Part shown: positions 12,181-25,400 of the stretch, one piece after another | How positions within the stretch are numbered: the stretch's first letter is position 1 | Layout of the letters: each line of letters opens with the position of its first letter | Source: Ectocarpus siliculosus | Taxonomy: Eukaryota > Sar > Phaeophyceae > Ectocarpales > Ectocarpaceae | Length of the DNA stretch: 64,000 nt | Assembly: GCA_000310025.1 (NCBI GenBank) | Contig: FN649739.1 | Coordinates: forward strand, 2,678,679 to 2,742,678 | Reading direction: 5' to 3' | The notes under the pieces: model-generated | The model's database searches: none | The model's input: only the letters and a program-made list of their open reading frames with translations | What the model was told of the DNA's origin: nothing | Position numbers and translations under genes: made by a program

Positions 12181-14646
12181 GGTTCTAACCCTGTCGGGAC
12201 GAACGAAGGAAGGTCGCGGTTGGGGGTTGGGTTGGCGCCAAAGAGACTTGATTGGCGGGCGTCTAGGCGAAATGAGAAGGCCGTCCAGAACACACTTGGT
12301 CTATCTGCTGTAAAACGAAGAATGAGATTTTTCCAAAAATGAGACTTTTCCAAAATTGACCCTGTTGACTGTATTCGTTACCGGTGAAGCACACAGCAGT
12401 TTAGCTTCGCGCGAAAACACCAAAACGCTGTGGCGAGATTAGCGAAGGTGACGATGCAGGTCGTCGTTAACCACGGGGCGGTTGGGAGTAGGAAAAGGTC
12501 TGCCGTGGAGCACACTGCGGTTACAGCAGCTGATCGTTGGTGAACAGAGACATGTACCTTTGAAGGAATGGTAAGGTCGACCGTCCAATCTGAAGCTTTG
12601 AGCGAAAACGGCACCAATAAAACATAAAACCACTGTTGCGGCTCAAGGGTGGTGTATGTAAGGAGAGCGAGGGAGGCCAAGACTCGACAAAGACGTTAGG
12701 ACAACGAAAGACCCTCAAAAGACTGAAATGTAAGGAGGGGGAGGATTGCTTCAGTACCTTTCGTCCGAGTCAGGTTGTCGAGACAGCAACCAACACAAGG
12801 TGTGTTGCCTGGCAAAGCCTAATAGCCTGAAAAAAGAACGTACAACACACGGGTTCCGACATGTGGTGGATCCGGGACAACACTCATCTGCCATAGGCTG
12901 CTCAACTTGAGGCCAAGCCCTGCAAGTTTACTTCTACGCGGCGCCGACGGGAGTGGGGGGAAGACACCAAGCGGCAATAAGCGGCAACGAACATACCATC
13001 CGCTATTTAGCTGAAAACGAAGCGCCTGCTGCGAGTGTGCTTGTGTTTAATTCAAACAGCATCGGCCTCACAAATCGGCTGAAGTAGCCAAGGACGAAAC
13101 GACTGAGGGTCAACCGGACAAAAAACGCCACCATTGATGGGTCACGGCAGTCTAAGGCGTCCACTACGCGGGCCTGCCCCCCCGGGATGGGGGGCACGCG
13201 GCCAAGACTGGAAAAAAAGAACGGCACAGCAGTCGGTCAAATCATTTGATAAAGGAGGCTACACAGCACCACGTGGGTGTGTGCGCGTTCTCTTGGAATA
13301 GCATCGGCCGCGCTACATATCTGGTTGAGCGATGCACGGCAGTTCGCGCATTGTATGATAGGTGGCTAGCACAAGATCTCCCTTACCCGAACAAAATAGA
13401 AGCTGGCCGTGACCATGGATGGCACCAAGCTGCAAACCGCACTACTTTCTTCTAACGTTTTGGAGTATTGTAGCATTCCATATGAGGCAGCACCAAGCAC
13501 TCGTGGCCAGCGCACGGGACAAAATGCACTGGTTAAGGTGCTACCGCCGCATTGCCGAGAGTAATGCAATGCAACATTGAGTCCATAGATGGTTTGTTTG
13601 TTCTTTGAACATAGGCGGGGGAGGTCGTACAAGGTGTGACCAAACGTGTGCGAATCAGATCCGAGTCAGAAAGAGGTGGCGGGTTGTAACAAACGCGGCC
13701 GCTCTCTCTCCCTGGTGCCTATCCTTCGTAGATAACCCCCGTTCACCCTGCCAAAAAACATGGGGTGTTTGGACCGATCCTATCCCGCCTTCTAACGCAG
13801 CAGACAGAGAGCGCCATATTGAGGATGGTGAGCGGCAATGGGCTGCTCTTTTTCCCCGCAGCCCGTTTCCGACGACGCTAGAAACGACCCGTGTTGTTGG
13901 TGCATCTGACAATACGGGCTTCTACAAATCTACCACACAAGACACAGTGCAACATCAAGATCGCAAGACAACAAGAGGATCTTGCTGCAGGGAGAGACCA
14001 GTCCTAAAGGGAAGAATGGCAAGCAGAAAGGGGGCACAGCCAGCACAGCACGTGGAAGCAAGGGCGCGCAAGAGCGCGCCGATCCGCCCAAATCGGCTAC
14101 CAACAATCACACGCCTTCCCTTTGCTCTTGCGGGATGCCCCAATAACGAAAAGCAAAAAAAAACGCAATGCTTGTTGATACGGAAAAGTACTCTGTTGTT
14201 GACCAACTCTCGGCACCACGGCAGTCTCTCTCTGCTGGCTAGCACTGGGCGAGCTGCTTGCTCTGTCTCTCGCTGCTGGCGCTGTTGTTGAACGGACAAA
14301 TCGATCGATCTTTGGTCCTACCTCTTTGAGGCCGGCTCGGCCACCGTGTAGCTTTTCGGGGAGGAGATTTCTCTGCTCCCTTGCTGCTGCTGGTGCTGGT
14401 GAATGGATGCACGCACGAGCTCTCTCGGCGTGGTCGTGGTCTGTGTCCTGAGAAGGTGTTGTGTTCTGCTCCTCCCGCCTGGCAGGGTGTGTGTTCTGCG
14501 GAAGGGCGCTTGCATTCTGCGTTGCCCCCATGTACCCCCCCTCACCTTTCCTAACAAGGGAACCAACCAGTCTCCCTCCAAGAGCACACGCCGCAGCGAC
14601 GCCTTGCTAGGTAGGAGTGCAACAGAGGGCCGGCAGCAAGGGGCCA
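12181..14646. promoter_or_regulatory. Divergent intergenic region between E1 and the UBA-rhomboid gene
   Basis: The two start codons (12180 minus, 14647 plus) face away from each other across about 2.47 kb, so both promoters must lie here unless unseen 5' UTR introns extend it. No convincing TATA box was found. The octamer ACAGCAGT occurs at 12393 and 13226. Open frames such as 13605-14291 show no recognisable protein features and are treated as non-coding. Confidence 0.6.
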
Positions 14647-16195
14647 TGTCGGAACCAGCATCGCTCGCGGATGAGAACCCTGTGGCCAAAGCGTGAGTGC
14701 CGGCTGACTACTGTTTCGTGTTGTGTGAGAAAAAAACGGGTGGAAGATTCACTGGCGCTGTTATTGTGCGGCATGATGCGGAGAACTCTCCAGAGCTCGA
14801 TGGCCGGAGCGATGTTGGGAGTAGTGAGGTAGTGGCGAGGCTCTGCGGCACCTAACAGTTCTCGCGGAGTGCGATTGTCAGCCGTTCGTGTCGGCGGTGT
14901 TTGGCCTCACGGGACACCCGTATTCCTAGCTGAACGCGTTAATCTGGGCGAGAGAGATCGAAAACAAAGCGAGGTTGATGTGAGCAATGCTCCGTGAGCG
15001 AATGTATGCAGCAAAGGACAGACCCTTCGTGAAGTACAACGTGTTGTAGGGGTCACGGTGCTCTCGAGGCCATGCTCGTCGTCTGCTGGGACACGTCCCT
15101 GGGCACGGCTGATGGTTCGATAGGTTTGATTCTGCACAGTACATGCAGCCAGCCGCCCGCGAAGCAATGCTCGAGTTATACAGCCGTGAAGATACTTGCT
15201 GCCGAAGTGTGTTCAACATCTCAACATCACACAACAGCGTCAATCCCAATATCGGACTCGCTTTGAGAGCTGGGTGCTTGTACAGGCATGTAATGTAGCG
15301 TAGCGATCGGATATCGGATGCTCCTACGGCTGTAGAACATCTGCAGCGTCGACGCAGCAGAGTTGCGCCGCGATGAATGTATAATTTGTCATATCACTGC
15401 TGCTGCTAGACACTGCTCACAGGCCGTGCCTCCCTTGTGTGGTACTGGGGCGACACAAAGTATAACTCCTGTGGTGTGTCGGTTTCTAGTGTCGGTATGT
15501 GGGGGTCCCTGTTTAGTGCCGGTGTTTTCGGCGGGCATACACTGAATTTCCAAGTCATTGTCAGTACTCTGAGTAATGCCTGTAATTTTTTTGGGCAATA
15601 CCGGAACGGCTGTATTCAGTTTTGAGACCCGCGTCTTTCCCTGGCGTTGTCCATTTTCTAGAAAACGTCTGTATATTACGTGCCGTGTCCCGGAGATTGC
15701 GTCGCATTGAGCAGTTTTGTTTTAGTCAAGACAATGCAGCGAAGGCCCTGTCTGTAATGGTGATCGTAATTTTGCTCCCACCCGTGGTTGTGAGAGCTTG
15801 TGACCTATTACTGCGAGAGTGTCGATTCTACATTGATAGCCGAGCCCTCTTTGGCGTAGCGCCCAGCATGCATGCATGGTTGTGTTGCAGGCGATTCATT
15901 TGCAGGAACAACGCTGCTATTGATGTCTTGACAGGACTGTATATGTGTGGCGCTGCCCGCCGTTTCCCCTGGCTCTCCTGGTGAACGCGACCCTGAGGTG
16001 GAATGCTCATGAAGCGCATCAAACATGACAGGTGTAGGCTAACAGCTTGTGAGTGACACCGTGCAAGGAGCAGGGGACCTATTACCTGCTCCCTCCCCTT
16101 GCCGTGAACTCCGCAACATCAACATTTGCACGGCTCAAATCAGTACGGACCGGTGAAGGCTCTGGGCAGAGAGATCGGATCGGTTTTCATTGTGA

Positions 16196-16227
<32 letters not shown>

Positions 16228-16300
16228 GCAGCAGCAACAACAGCAAACAACACACACAACAAAAGCAATAACAACAATAATAATAACAACAACGACAACG

Positions 16301-16337
<37 letters not shown>

Positions 16338-17780
16338 ACGGCCGTCTCTCTCTCGGTGCACCCGACGCTGCTTTCTTGTGCTACTTCCCGGTGTGCAGGT
16401 ATCGGGTGTGGGCCAGCACCTGCCCCTTCACGGCTAGGTGTACAATGGTCGGCATCGTGGGCTCGTACCTGCTAAGCTTCTTCTTGCCGCAGCTGGACCT
16501 GGCCCTGAACAACAGTCCGTTCAGAACCGTCGAGAGCTTCGAAGGTGAGCGTGATAGCGGCGGCAGAGTCTGCGCGCGAAACGTGTATAGCGACGTGTGG
16601 AATATCATTGCACGTTCGCTCGATGAAAGTGAGGTCACGTTAGAGGTCGTACAGCGTCCGGCTCAGCACGGTTAGCTTTGCTCCCGATATATTGACATGC
16701 AGGGGCAAGAGCAGAGTATGCCACTATTTCGCGCAGTACCACTATTCGATACATCGGGTTGTGTGCATTTTGGGATTGTGACAAGAGATTTTTGATGATC
16801 CCACGGTATCGGGCATGTCACTATTCAGGGTGGCACTATATCGGGACCACTGCTGTACATAACAATCGCGGTGGTCGAAAGGAAGATTGCCAGCAGGATG
16901 GGCAACGCCACCAACCGTTACACCTACGGTGCTGGTTCATTCGCTCAATGGCGCGACCTCGTCTTGTACACACGCGACAGCGGTGGCGCTGTCACTGCCA
17001 CTGCTCGTTCGGTGCATCGTTGGTCCGTTACAACTGCTGTGTGCTGCTTTTGTCATTAAGTAATGAGGTGGTTGGCCCTCTTTGCTGCCTCGTGCCAGCA
17101 GCATGCACCCCCTCCTCTACTCGAATTGTTTCTGTCCACACGACATTCACGACTGTTGCTACTGTATGTGCCATAACAACGTTAACAAGCAAGCCCGCCA
17201 TGTTTTCCCTTCTCTGGGACTTTCTGCTGGTAATCACTGCTGTGTTGTATGCGTTTTGATTTAGCCTGCACAACGGCGGCGGAGTTGCTTTAAGCAAGAA
17301 GACACAGACCCTGAGCACACAAACACTCCCCATCAATAGTGCAATTGTTGTTCAGTATGAAGCTTGGGCTGGGGGACGCCTTTTCGGCAAGGCCAAGGGC
17401 AAGGAGATCAATTTCGCGTTTTGTTGTGGTTGATTAGCGTCTCGCACTCGGTGGGGTCAACAGCCCGGGGTATTTCTGTTTGTTCTCTTCCGCTCCCAAG
17501 CACAGCAGTTGTGTGCCATGTGCCATACCCCTGGTGTCGTGGTTCAGCGAAGTACAAGGTGTACAAGGTGTTCAACAAGCTCGTGGCGGAGTGCCTGATG
17601 AGCTTTACGTTAAGAGGTACACTCGCCTGTTAGCTGGCCGTAGAATTTTCCTTTGCTGGTGTTGCGCCCAGACTGCAAGAGGAAATTCGGGAGCCAGACT
17701 TGTTCAGCCCCGGCTGTCACCCCTCCTGACGTCGACCTGCAATGTCCGCCTCGTCTCGTGCCGTCTTCTTTCTACCTGCC

Positions 17781-17861
<81 letters not shown>

Positions 17862-20843
17862 GTTTGGACTCCTCGAACCGCAACTTCAACTTTTCCTCCC
17901 CCTGGCCCAGTGTACCGAGTTGTGACGACGGTGTTTTGCAGCGGGGGTCTCCTGGCCGTCATCTTGGGGCTCATGAACTTCAACACTGTGGGGCCCAACC
18001 TCGAGAGATCGCTCGGTGAGTCATTTTTTTTTTCATGATCGATTTCATTCTATTCTTGTTGCACGCGTTCTATATATTGTTGTGGGTGGTTCGTTTTTTT
18101 TTTTTTGTGCCCAAGCTCATTCTAACGCATCTACTCCGGAGTATTGACTAGTGCAACATCCTCTCGATCGTAGACGTCTAGCAGACGCAGCATGGTGACG
18201 GGTGACAGTTGTACGTCCTAACAGCAGCACTATTCAAATGTAAACACGAACTGTTTTGAAGTACTCCTGGTATACCGCTCTGTGGAAAGATGCCATGTTC
18301 TATTGAGCGTGTTGTATTATAGTAGTTTTTTCAGGCCGCCGCAGCGCAGTAGTCGGTATCACGCCCAACGAAAGGCGCTCTCTCTCTCTCTCTCTTGCGA
18401 CTTTCAACAACATCGACCCCAACAGTTTTGATCTGTACGCACACTTCGATTTCGTGCGGTGACAGGAGGTTGGGCGCTCGTGTTTTCAGTGGGTACTGGA
18501 TCGGAGTCATCGCGAACTGCCTCTGTGCCTTATGAGTTGCGTCTTTGCTTCACCCCCCTCCCTTCCTCCTTGCTTGACCATCGGACTGTTTTTTCTTTTC
18601 TTTCTTGTAGGATCTACGGGACTGCTTGCCCTCATGGCCACTCTCACAGTGGTGACCAACCTGGCCTTCATCGCCTTGTGCTACGTTCTTGTCATCTTGG
18701 GAGAGGTGCATACGGTCTTCAGCAATCGAAACCAAGCCTCATGATGTACTAGCCGGCCTCGTGTGGAGAAAACCGTGTTCGAGTGTGGTTTATGTAGGAA
18801 ATTTCGTAGAATATCACGTCTCGCGCAGAGGGCTCGATGAGGCGGTAGATCGCAATTAACAGACCTTTTCACCATTAAAGACGTGTTAAAACGGGTGATG
18901 CGTTCATATGCGTATCGTGATGAAATCATTTTCTAGCAACCCAATTCTCCGGTGTCACCACGTGACGCCATACAGCTAGCTCTCTTTGCGTTGCTGATGT
19001 CGGTTTACGCATCACCACCCAACAGAGAGAAAAAGCCATATCTTCCTGCTGTGCGTTGTATTCCATCACATGCAGTATTGCCGTTCCTGCATTGTTGATG
19101 TTGGTGTTGTTGATGACCAGAAAATGGCCTCCTTCCACTACTGTTCGTTGAACCTTGATTTTGTTGTTTTTTTCGATGGCACTATGTATACCAGAAAAAA
19201 TATGCTTTCTACTCTTCGAGCGGTATTTGGAACTTGCTGGTCGCCCTCATCGCGGTGGAGTGCATGGCAACCCCCGACGTGCCCCGAAGGTACTGCTGTG
19301 CCCAACTTATCCACGACTATGTACCGTGCGTCATGTGCTAGATCAGTACGGACAGACGAAGGCAGGGTAGATAGGTCACAACTTTTTTTTTTTTTTTTTT
19401 GTGAAGGTAGCAGCAACAACATTGCGTTTTCTTCATGACAGTTGATCACACTTGTAGCATTACCCGAGATGTACCGCCGTAGCCATCGCCACCCTATCTC
19501 CGCGGCCTTGGAGAACCTGCACGCCATGGTTTCTTGTGTATGTAGAAGCACAAATGAGCAGAAAATCGGTACAATACGGATCTCAGCAGGTACCACCACC
19601 TAGCAGAGTCCGGTACGGTACACTACCGAGCAATACCGGGATGGCATATGGATCTTTGAAGGCACCGGAACAACTTTTAATCCTGCAGGTTCTTCATTCT
19701 CCCGTGGGACATTCCTGGGAAGTACTACCCGCTGTTCCTGGCGTGCATATTTGGCTTCATGAGGGGGGCCTGGATGGACCTGTTCTGTGCCGTCGGGATT
19801 GGCTACGCCTACGCGGACGTGAGCCATGTCCGAACTGCTAGTATGCTTCGTGCGCACCCATCTCCGATCGTCCGAGAGGCGTTTCCGAAATTCGATGGCA
19901 GGGTTTGTCTCCGTACCGGTTCTACTGCTGTTGTTGCACAACCTCTGAAAGATAGATAGCCGTGTTGGTTGCACCGTCGTAACTCAGGTTGGCGTGGTTG
20001 CACCGCCGTAACTCTGCCTTTTGTGCTTGCTTCAGGGACGCCTGGACCGGCTGAAGCCGTCGAGGTCTAGGCTGGCTAGCTGGGAGTCGGGCTGCCTGGC
20101 GAATTTCGTGGAGCGGCCGGTGTGCAAAGTGAAACGATCAAACGATCAACTTGCTGCTGGTTGTAAAGGCTGCCGGGTTGCAAGCTGAACTTCCGGCTTG
20201 TTTGAGCGCATCGCCCCACAGATGTGAAGAACCTCAGCCAAGCCACTGCTGCTGTGTGACGAAGCTAGCTTAGCTTTTGTTGGGTTTCGTGTATGCATAT
20301 CATACATCATGTATTGGTGGTGTTGGTATTGTGGTGTTGTCGCCGTTGCTGTGGAGTTGGCTCGTTCTTCTCATCGTGTGCTGCTCGCGCTGTGCACCGC
20401 TGTCAAAACCAAAAACAACGGTTGTGGCCTGTGTCCTGTACCTGCAACCGCTCGGCACTCTCCCCCCGCTAGACGTATTCAGCATTGCCCGAAAACCGCA
20501 CGCCTCCAAACACAGGAGCATCCTTCGGTCATAGAACCATATGCTCCGCCACAACATCGTCCTCTGTTTGCTCCCCCCCAACCCTTGATCTGTGGCCACT
20601 GCAGGGCTACATTGTTAGCGGCGCTGCGATGGGGGCGGCCGCCTTTGGCACCCCCCTCAACAACCCCGCAGACCACCCGTCCAATCAACGTGCCGAGGGC
20701 GGGGGTGGCGGCGGCGGGTTTTCCAGCATGTTTGGAGGCGGCGGCGGTGGGGGGGCTCCGGGGGGAGGAGATGAGGGAGGTAAGGGAGCCCGTAGGCAAC
20801 AATCCGAGTGGCCGCTGTGTGTTCGTGTGCTGCTGAAGCTGCA

Positions 20844-20886
<43 letters not shown>

Positions 20887-23222
20887 TTGTTGGCGCTATC
20901 CTAGCAAGCACCTGTCGTGCCAAGATGTAACTTGGAAGTACGATGGTGAGCTCGAAAACAAGCAACGGGGTCGTGGAAGCAACAGACCAGCCTGTTGCTG
21001 ATGGTGGTGATGGTCTTGTGAGTGGCGGAAGTACGTAACTTAACTGATGAAGAGCCAAGGAAGCGCTCGGAACGAAGCTGAGTCAAGCTGCCCGCGACTG
21101 CGAATGGCGAGGACGGCGACCGATCTAACTTTCCTCCTGTCGGGGGTGTACTCTACACTCATCATCTAGCGTTGCTTAGTCCGCGGTATATGCTAAGCTT
21201 GTGGTCATCTGACGGGGTGGCTGCATCGAGTGGGCACCACCCTGCCTTGCTGATGTGACGGCATGCCTCACTCCTCCCTTCGTTCCTTCAGGGTTCGGGT
21301 CGAACAACGTGGTCAAGAGAGGGGGCACCGCAGGATCATCGTCGGGTGATTCTTTTGCCGGATCGGGTCAGACTCTCGGCGGGGGAGGCGGGGGCACGAG
21401 ATCTTCCGGCCGGAGGTGAGAGAGACAGAGAGAGGCGGTGGGGTGGAGAGAGAGAGAGACAGAGAGAGAGAGAGAAGATAGATAAGACGGCAGGTATGGA
21501 GATAAAAACAAACGGCAACAGAGACGGGAGAGGCAAAGGTATTAATCGAGCAGGACAGCAACAGACGAGAGACAGATCCAGAAGCAGAAAATCATGCTCC
21601 ACTTCGATAATGTATGCCAGATGGCGTGCTGTAGTGTGACGTGGCATGGATGAGCCAGCCCCAGATAGTTGTTACGGGACAACGACAACTGCTATCTCTT
21701 GCCCCCTTTCGAGTAGTGGTTGTCAACCTGAACGGTAGGTAGTAGTGGGCGGTAAGAGCGCACTACACTATTGCCACACTCTTAGCCCTTGGTCGGTGTT
21801 TGCGGCAGCTGCAATCCTTGAAAGCAGCGAAATGGCCAGCAATACGCAATCGCCACCACCCTGTTATTGGAGACAGAAGCGCTCTCATGGCTGCAACAGC
21901 ATACGGTTACCAGTGTTCCTGTGTGCTCCTCTTCCTTCTTGAGTGGATGGATGCCGAGTGTCTTTTCTGTGCTGGTACTTTCGTTTTTGTTCCCGTATTG
22001 CGCTGGATTTGGGTTTTTCATTTCTCCCTTCTTCCTCTCTCCGATGATTTTGGTCTTCACTTTTTCGCTCTGTCACTCACTTTTTTTCACTCGTGTTTCC
22101 GTTCATGCGTCGGGTCCCGGCGATACTCACCTCACGATTTTCTACGATTTCGTTTTTTTGCACTTGGTTTTCACTTCTTTTTCACCCATGTTTCCGTTCG
22201 TGCGTGGCGCCTGGGTTACACATCTGTATCTCCCCATCTCTCTTCGATGATCTTATTTTCACACGTGTTTCGGTTAATGCGTCGGGCCTGGGCTAATAGT
22301 TTCCTCCCTACCGCTCTCCGATTAGCTTAATCTTCACTCGTGTTTCTCTTGGTACGTGGGGCCTGGGCCATAAATCCCCCCGTATAGCTTTCGGAAGACG
22401 TTTTTTTCGCTTGTTTGACGTTATTTCACTCGTGGGTGCCATCCATACGGATGGGTCTCGGCTGCACTACCTACCTCCTTAGTTTGACTGTACCTCCCCC
22501 GGCGATACGTTGTTTTCACGACCTGCGTACCTGCCATGGCCACGGTAATGACTAATGACGGCAGCAGCCAGACAAGGCACGATCCAGAGACGGCGCGGTT
22601 GGCGAGGCTGGCGGCTCTGGAAGGAAGAACGGGGGCCGGCGGAGGGGGAGGGGAGGCGGCGGCACCTTTGCTGGCGGCCAGCGACCACGACGTGCTGACT
22701 CTCCAGGTGAAACAAGGTTCTTCCTTGGTTGATTGTTGACGGTTGCTGCTTGCCGTTGTTTCGGCTATCGCTGTGTGCAGAAAACATACGCCCGTACGCG
22801 TGCATGCACAAGAAACGAAAACCTCTTGTTTTGCCTCGGATCGTTTGTTACTTCCGATGTCCTCTGTTTGGGCAACCCCAACATCGACTATTAACTTAGG
22901 TTTTCGAGTATTGTAGGGTTGTGTGTTGAGAGTCTTTTTCTATGATCAAGGTTGAGGTTTGTTAGGCCCACTTGCAGACTGCGATATCTCTCGAGTGGCA
23001 GGTGACCAAACTGCCGTATAAATGTGGATCTTTTGCAAGGCACCATTTTCCTTACATCTATCGTGTCGTGCTTTTTGTTTGGAGATACACATACAATCGC
23101 TTTACTGTACTGTACTGTACTGTATTGTGCAGGACATGGGGTTCACCGCCGCGGAGGCGCGAGAGGCCTTGCAATTCACCAACGGGGACGTCGAAGCCGC
23201 CGCCTCCTACCTCGCGGCTTAA
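14647..23222 (+). CDS. Rhomboid/Derlin-like membrane protein with C-terminal UBA domain
   Basis: Eleven exons: 14647-14693, 16399-16544, 17911-18015, 18611-18705, 19195-19289, 19689-19818, 20036-20119, 20605-20779, 21292-21415, 22568-22706, 23133-23222. All have GT-AG borders and the frame is kept throughout (409 residues). Six hydrophobic segments lie at about residues 30-49, 70-88, 103-128, 138-155, 174-190 and 193-206. The rhomboid-family ER..GS element after the second segment is seen as ERSLGS. A Gly/Ser-rich linker follows, then a UBA domain (about 373-409) with MGF and NGDVEAAASYL. This order matches UBAC2 of animals and RBL15 of plants, ER proteins tied to ubiquitin-dependent handling of lipid-droplet and ER clients. 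The Ser of the GxSG motif may persist in SSSG (fourth segment), but no histidine occurs in the membrane part, so it is probably a pseudoprotease. The 22568 acceptor could equally be 22565 (one extra Ser). Confidence 0.88.
16198..16337. repeat. (CAA)n / (AAC)n microsatellite
   Basis: About 140 bp of nearly pure CAA/AAC with AAT and GAC variants, in intron 1 of the UBA-rhomboid gene, ending 60 bp before the acceptor of exon 2. Poly-Asn, poly-Thr and poly-Leu open frames over it are artefacts. Confidence 0.95.
17782..17859. repeat. (CT)n microsatellite near a splice acceptor
   Basis: About 39 CT units, roughly 50 bp upstream of the acceptor of exon 17911-18015. It may act as an extended polypyrimidine tract. 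A shorter (CT)n lies at about 18379-18395. Confidence 0.95.
20845..20883. repeat. (CTG)n microsatellite
   Basis: About thirteen CTG units in the intron between exons 20605-20779 and 21292-21415. Confidence 0.95.
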
Positions 23223-25400
23223 GCCTTGACCTTGCCGTTGAGGGCATGGGAACCTAACTGCAATGGAGGGTGCAGAGTGAAGGGGGCACCGTGGCGGTGA
23301 GGAAAGGGAGGTACCCACCCCTCCGTCCAGGATATAAGGCAGGGCACCGTGACGGTAAGGGAAGGGGGTACCCCCTACAACCAGGATGGAGCGCGGGGGC
23401 GCCGTGCGGTGATTTGAGGGGGGGTCACCCTCCGCCAGGTGGTGTTTCGAGAGTAAGGACAAGACGACACGCTGCTGCTGGCCGAATTTTGTTCCCCCCC
23501 TGGCTCGCAACGCGTGTCCGGTCACACAGCAGTCATAGCTTGGAAGGCACGAGGTGCTCCAGGCCAGTCGTACCGTAGGAAACCCCCTCTTGGCGCCGGA
23601 GACAAGTACCTGTTCCTATTCCTATCAAGCAAGTTTCCGCGAGGGTGACGTCTCGGGGGGGGCTTACGCGGTTGCGATGCACCCGCTAGTTTCGCTACGT
23701 CGTTCTCGTGTGCGTCACATGCGCTTCTATTGTACTGCATGCATATGGTGCGATCGCTGTCGAGGCGTGCTGTCCTCCCCTTTTTCCGTCGTGCCATCGG
23801 TGTGGACACCAAGCAACGAATATGCGTCAACCCGTCTAGTAGTAGTGTCCGTGTGCCTGACACCGTGCAGGGGTGACGATGTGCGTGATTGTTAATATGC
23901 CGCGCCCGGTTCCGCGTTGGCCGTTTCACCTACCATACAATTAGTAATTTATTTTTAGCAATTTCTTTCTGAACAACGTCGTTTCGTTCTTCTCTCAAGT
24001 CTGCACGGAACCCAGCTGTCAGTCTGACATCGGCGAACGCTTGGTTGACGAAGACATGCACGCATCGTACGCCTTTTGTTTTATGTTCGGCCTGTGCAGT
24101 GTGTGTCATTGGAATGCTGTTGTAGACTGCCAGACCGGGCAGCCCGTGTTGAACAAGCCACGGTTTCCTGGCCTAGCCTATTCCGATGTCTGCGGAGCTG
24201 CGGCATCGATCGTTGACAAGGTTGCCGCGTCGTGCATAGCCATCGTCGTCGTTTTGTATTTTTTTCGCCGAGAATTGCCTTCTCTTGGCTGACCGTCTTG
24301 GCCCTTGCTAACGTATGCATAGAGCGCATAATGTCTTCACGACTCTGGAGGGTTGCTCAAACGGGTGTTGTTTTTTGTCGATCGTTGCGTCGCCATACCA
24401 CGCACGGGAGTTGCTGCTACAGCAGTACTCGTGTGTTTCTTGCTTTTTGCTGGCGTGGCGTTCCCGCAAGGGCTTCCTGCTGTCATGTGTTTATGTACTA
24501 AAAAAACGTCGGATTCACATTTAATGCTTTTTGTGTTTCGCGGAGTACAAGCGTCGGCTAAACCAAAAGTGTTCCACGAGGCGGGCCTAACCAAAAGTGT
24601 TCCAAGACAACAACACAAGCAAACAGCGATAAAGCTCATGAGTGCCTCCTTAATGGAATTCCCCTCAACACCTGTCGTACCCCATCCCTACCACGTCACT
24701 CCCAAAAATAACGCAACGAAAACATTCCCCCCTGGTATAGAAAAACTTCCACGACCCTCCCTGCAGTCGGGAACTGAAAGTTTAGGGGGTCCTGAAAAAT
24801 CAAAAGACGAGACGACAGGGTGGACGACTGTGGTAACGCCTGCACAGTGTTAAACGTCTCCACTACGAATACGTCGGAGAACACGAATGGCACTACCACG
24901 TCGACTACAGTATTGTACACTCCGTGTACAACATGGGACTGATTAATATTCTTGAAACACCAAACCGTAGATGTTCAGCAGTTAATGTACATACAGACGG
25001 AGTGACACGGAAAAAAAATACTAAACCTTTCAAGCGATGAACATCTGCCGCGTATCTACTTCTACCGGCTCTCGAGACGACCTAAATGTAAACCCATGTT
25101 ACCACCTGACGGAGCTCATTAGACAAAAGAACCGACGTAGCAAGGACGCCACAAGAGTGATTGACGCAGCAGAGTACTACTTGCAAGAGCACGGCTTGAC
25201 AGAGGGTATGGCATCCTCACAAGGAAGAAGTGCAGAACCGCCCCGGCCCCGCCAATATCAGACCCCAGCAGCAGCGTGCAACGAACGATTGAACACACAT
25301 GCTCCGATCGTAATCGAAGCACAACATATAGCAGTTACGGCACGAGGCCGTCATCATCGCGCACGCGGCGACAAGTACCAGTTGTTCATATGCCGTCCAG
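23223..25400. other. Intergenic region between convergent UBA-rhomboid and bactofilin genes
   Basis: The flanking genes converge, so this 2.2-kb stretch should hold both 3' UTRs and terminators. A degenerate repeat with GGCACCGTG.CGGTGA...GGGGGTACCCCC occurs three times at about 23283-23440. The open frame 24353-24853 (166 codons) starts with a hydrophobic run but has no family resemblance and no codon-level support. It is left uncalled. Confidence 0.5.

Noticed and set aside
16140-16361. Poly-Leu, poly-Asn and poly-Thr open frames
   Set aside because: They are products of the (CAA)n microsatellite in an intron.
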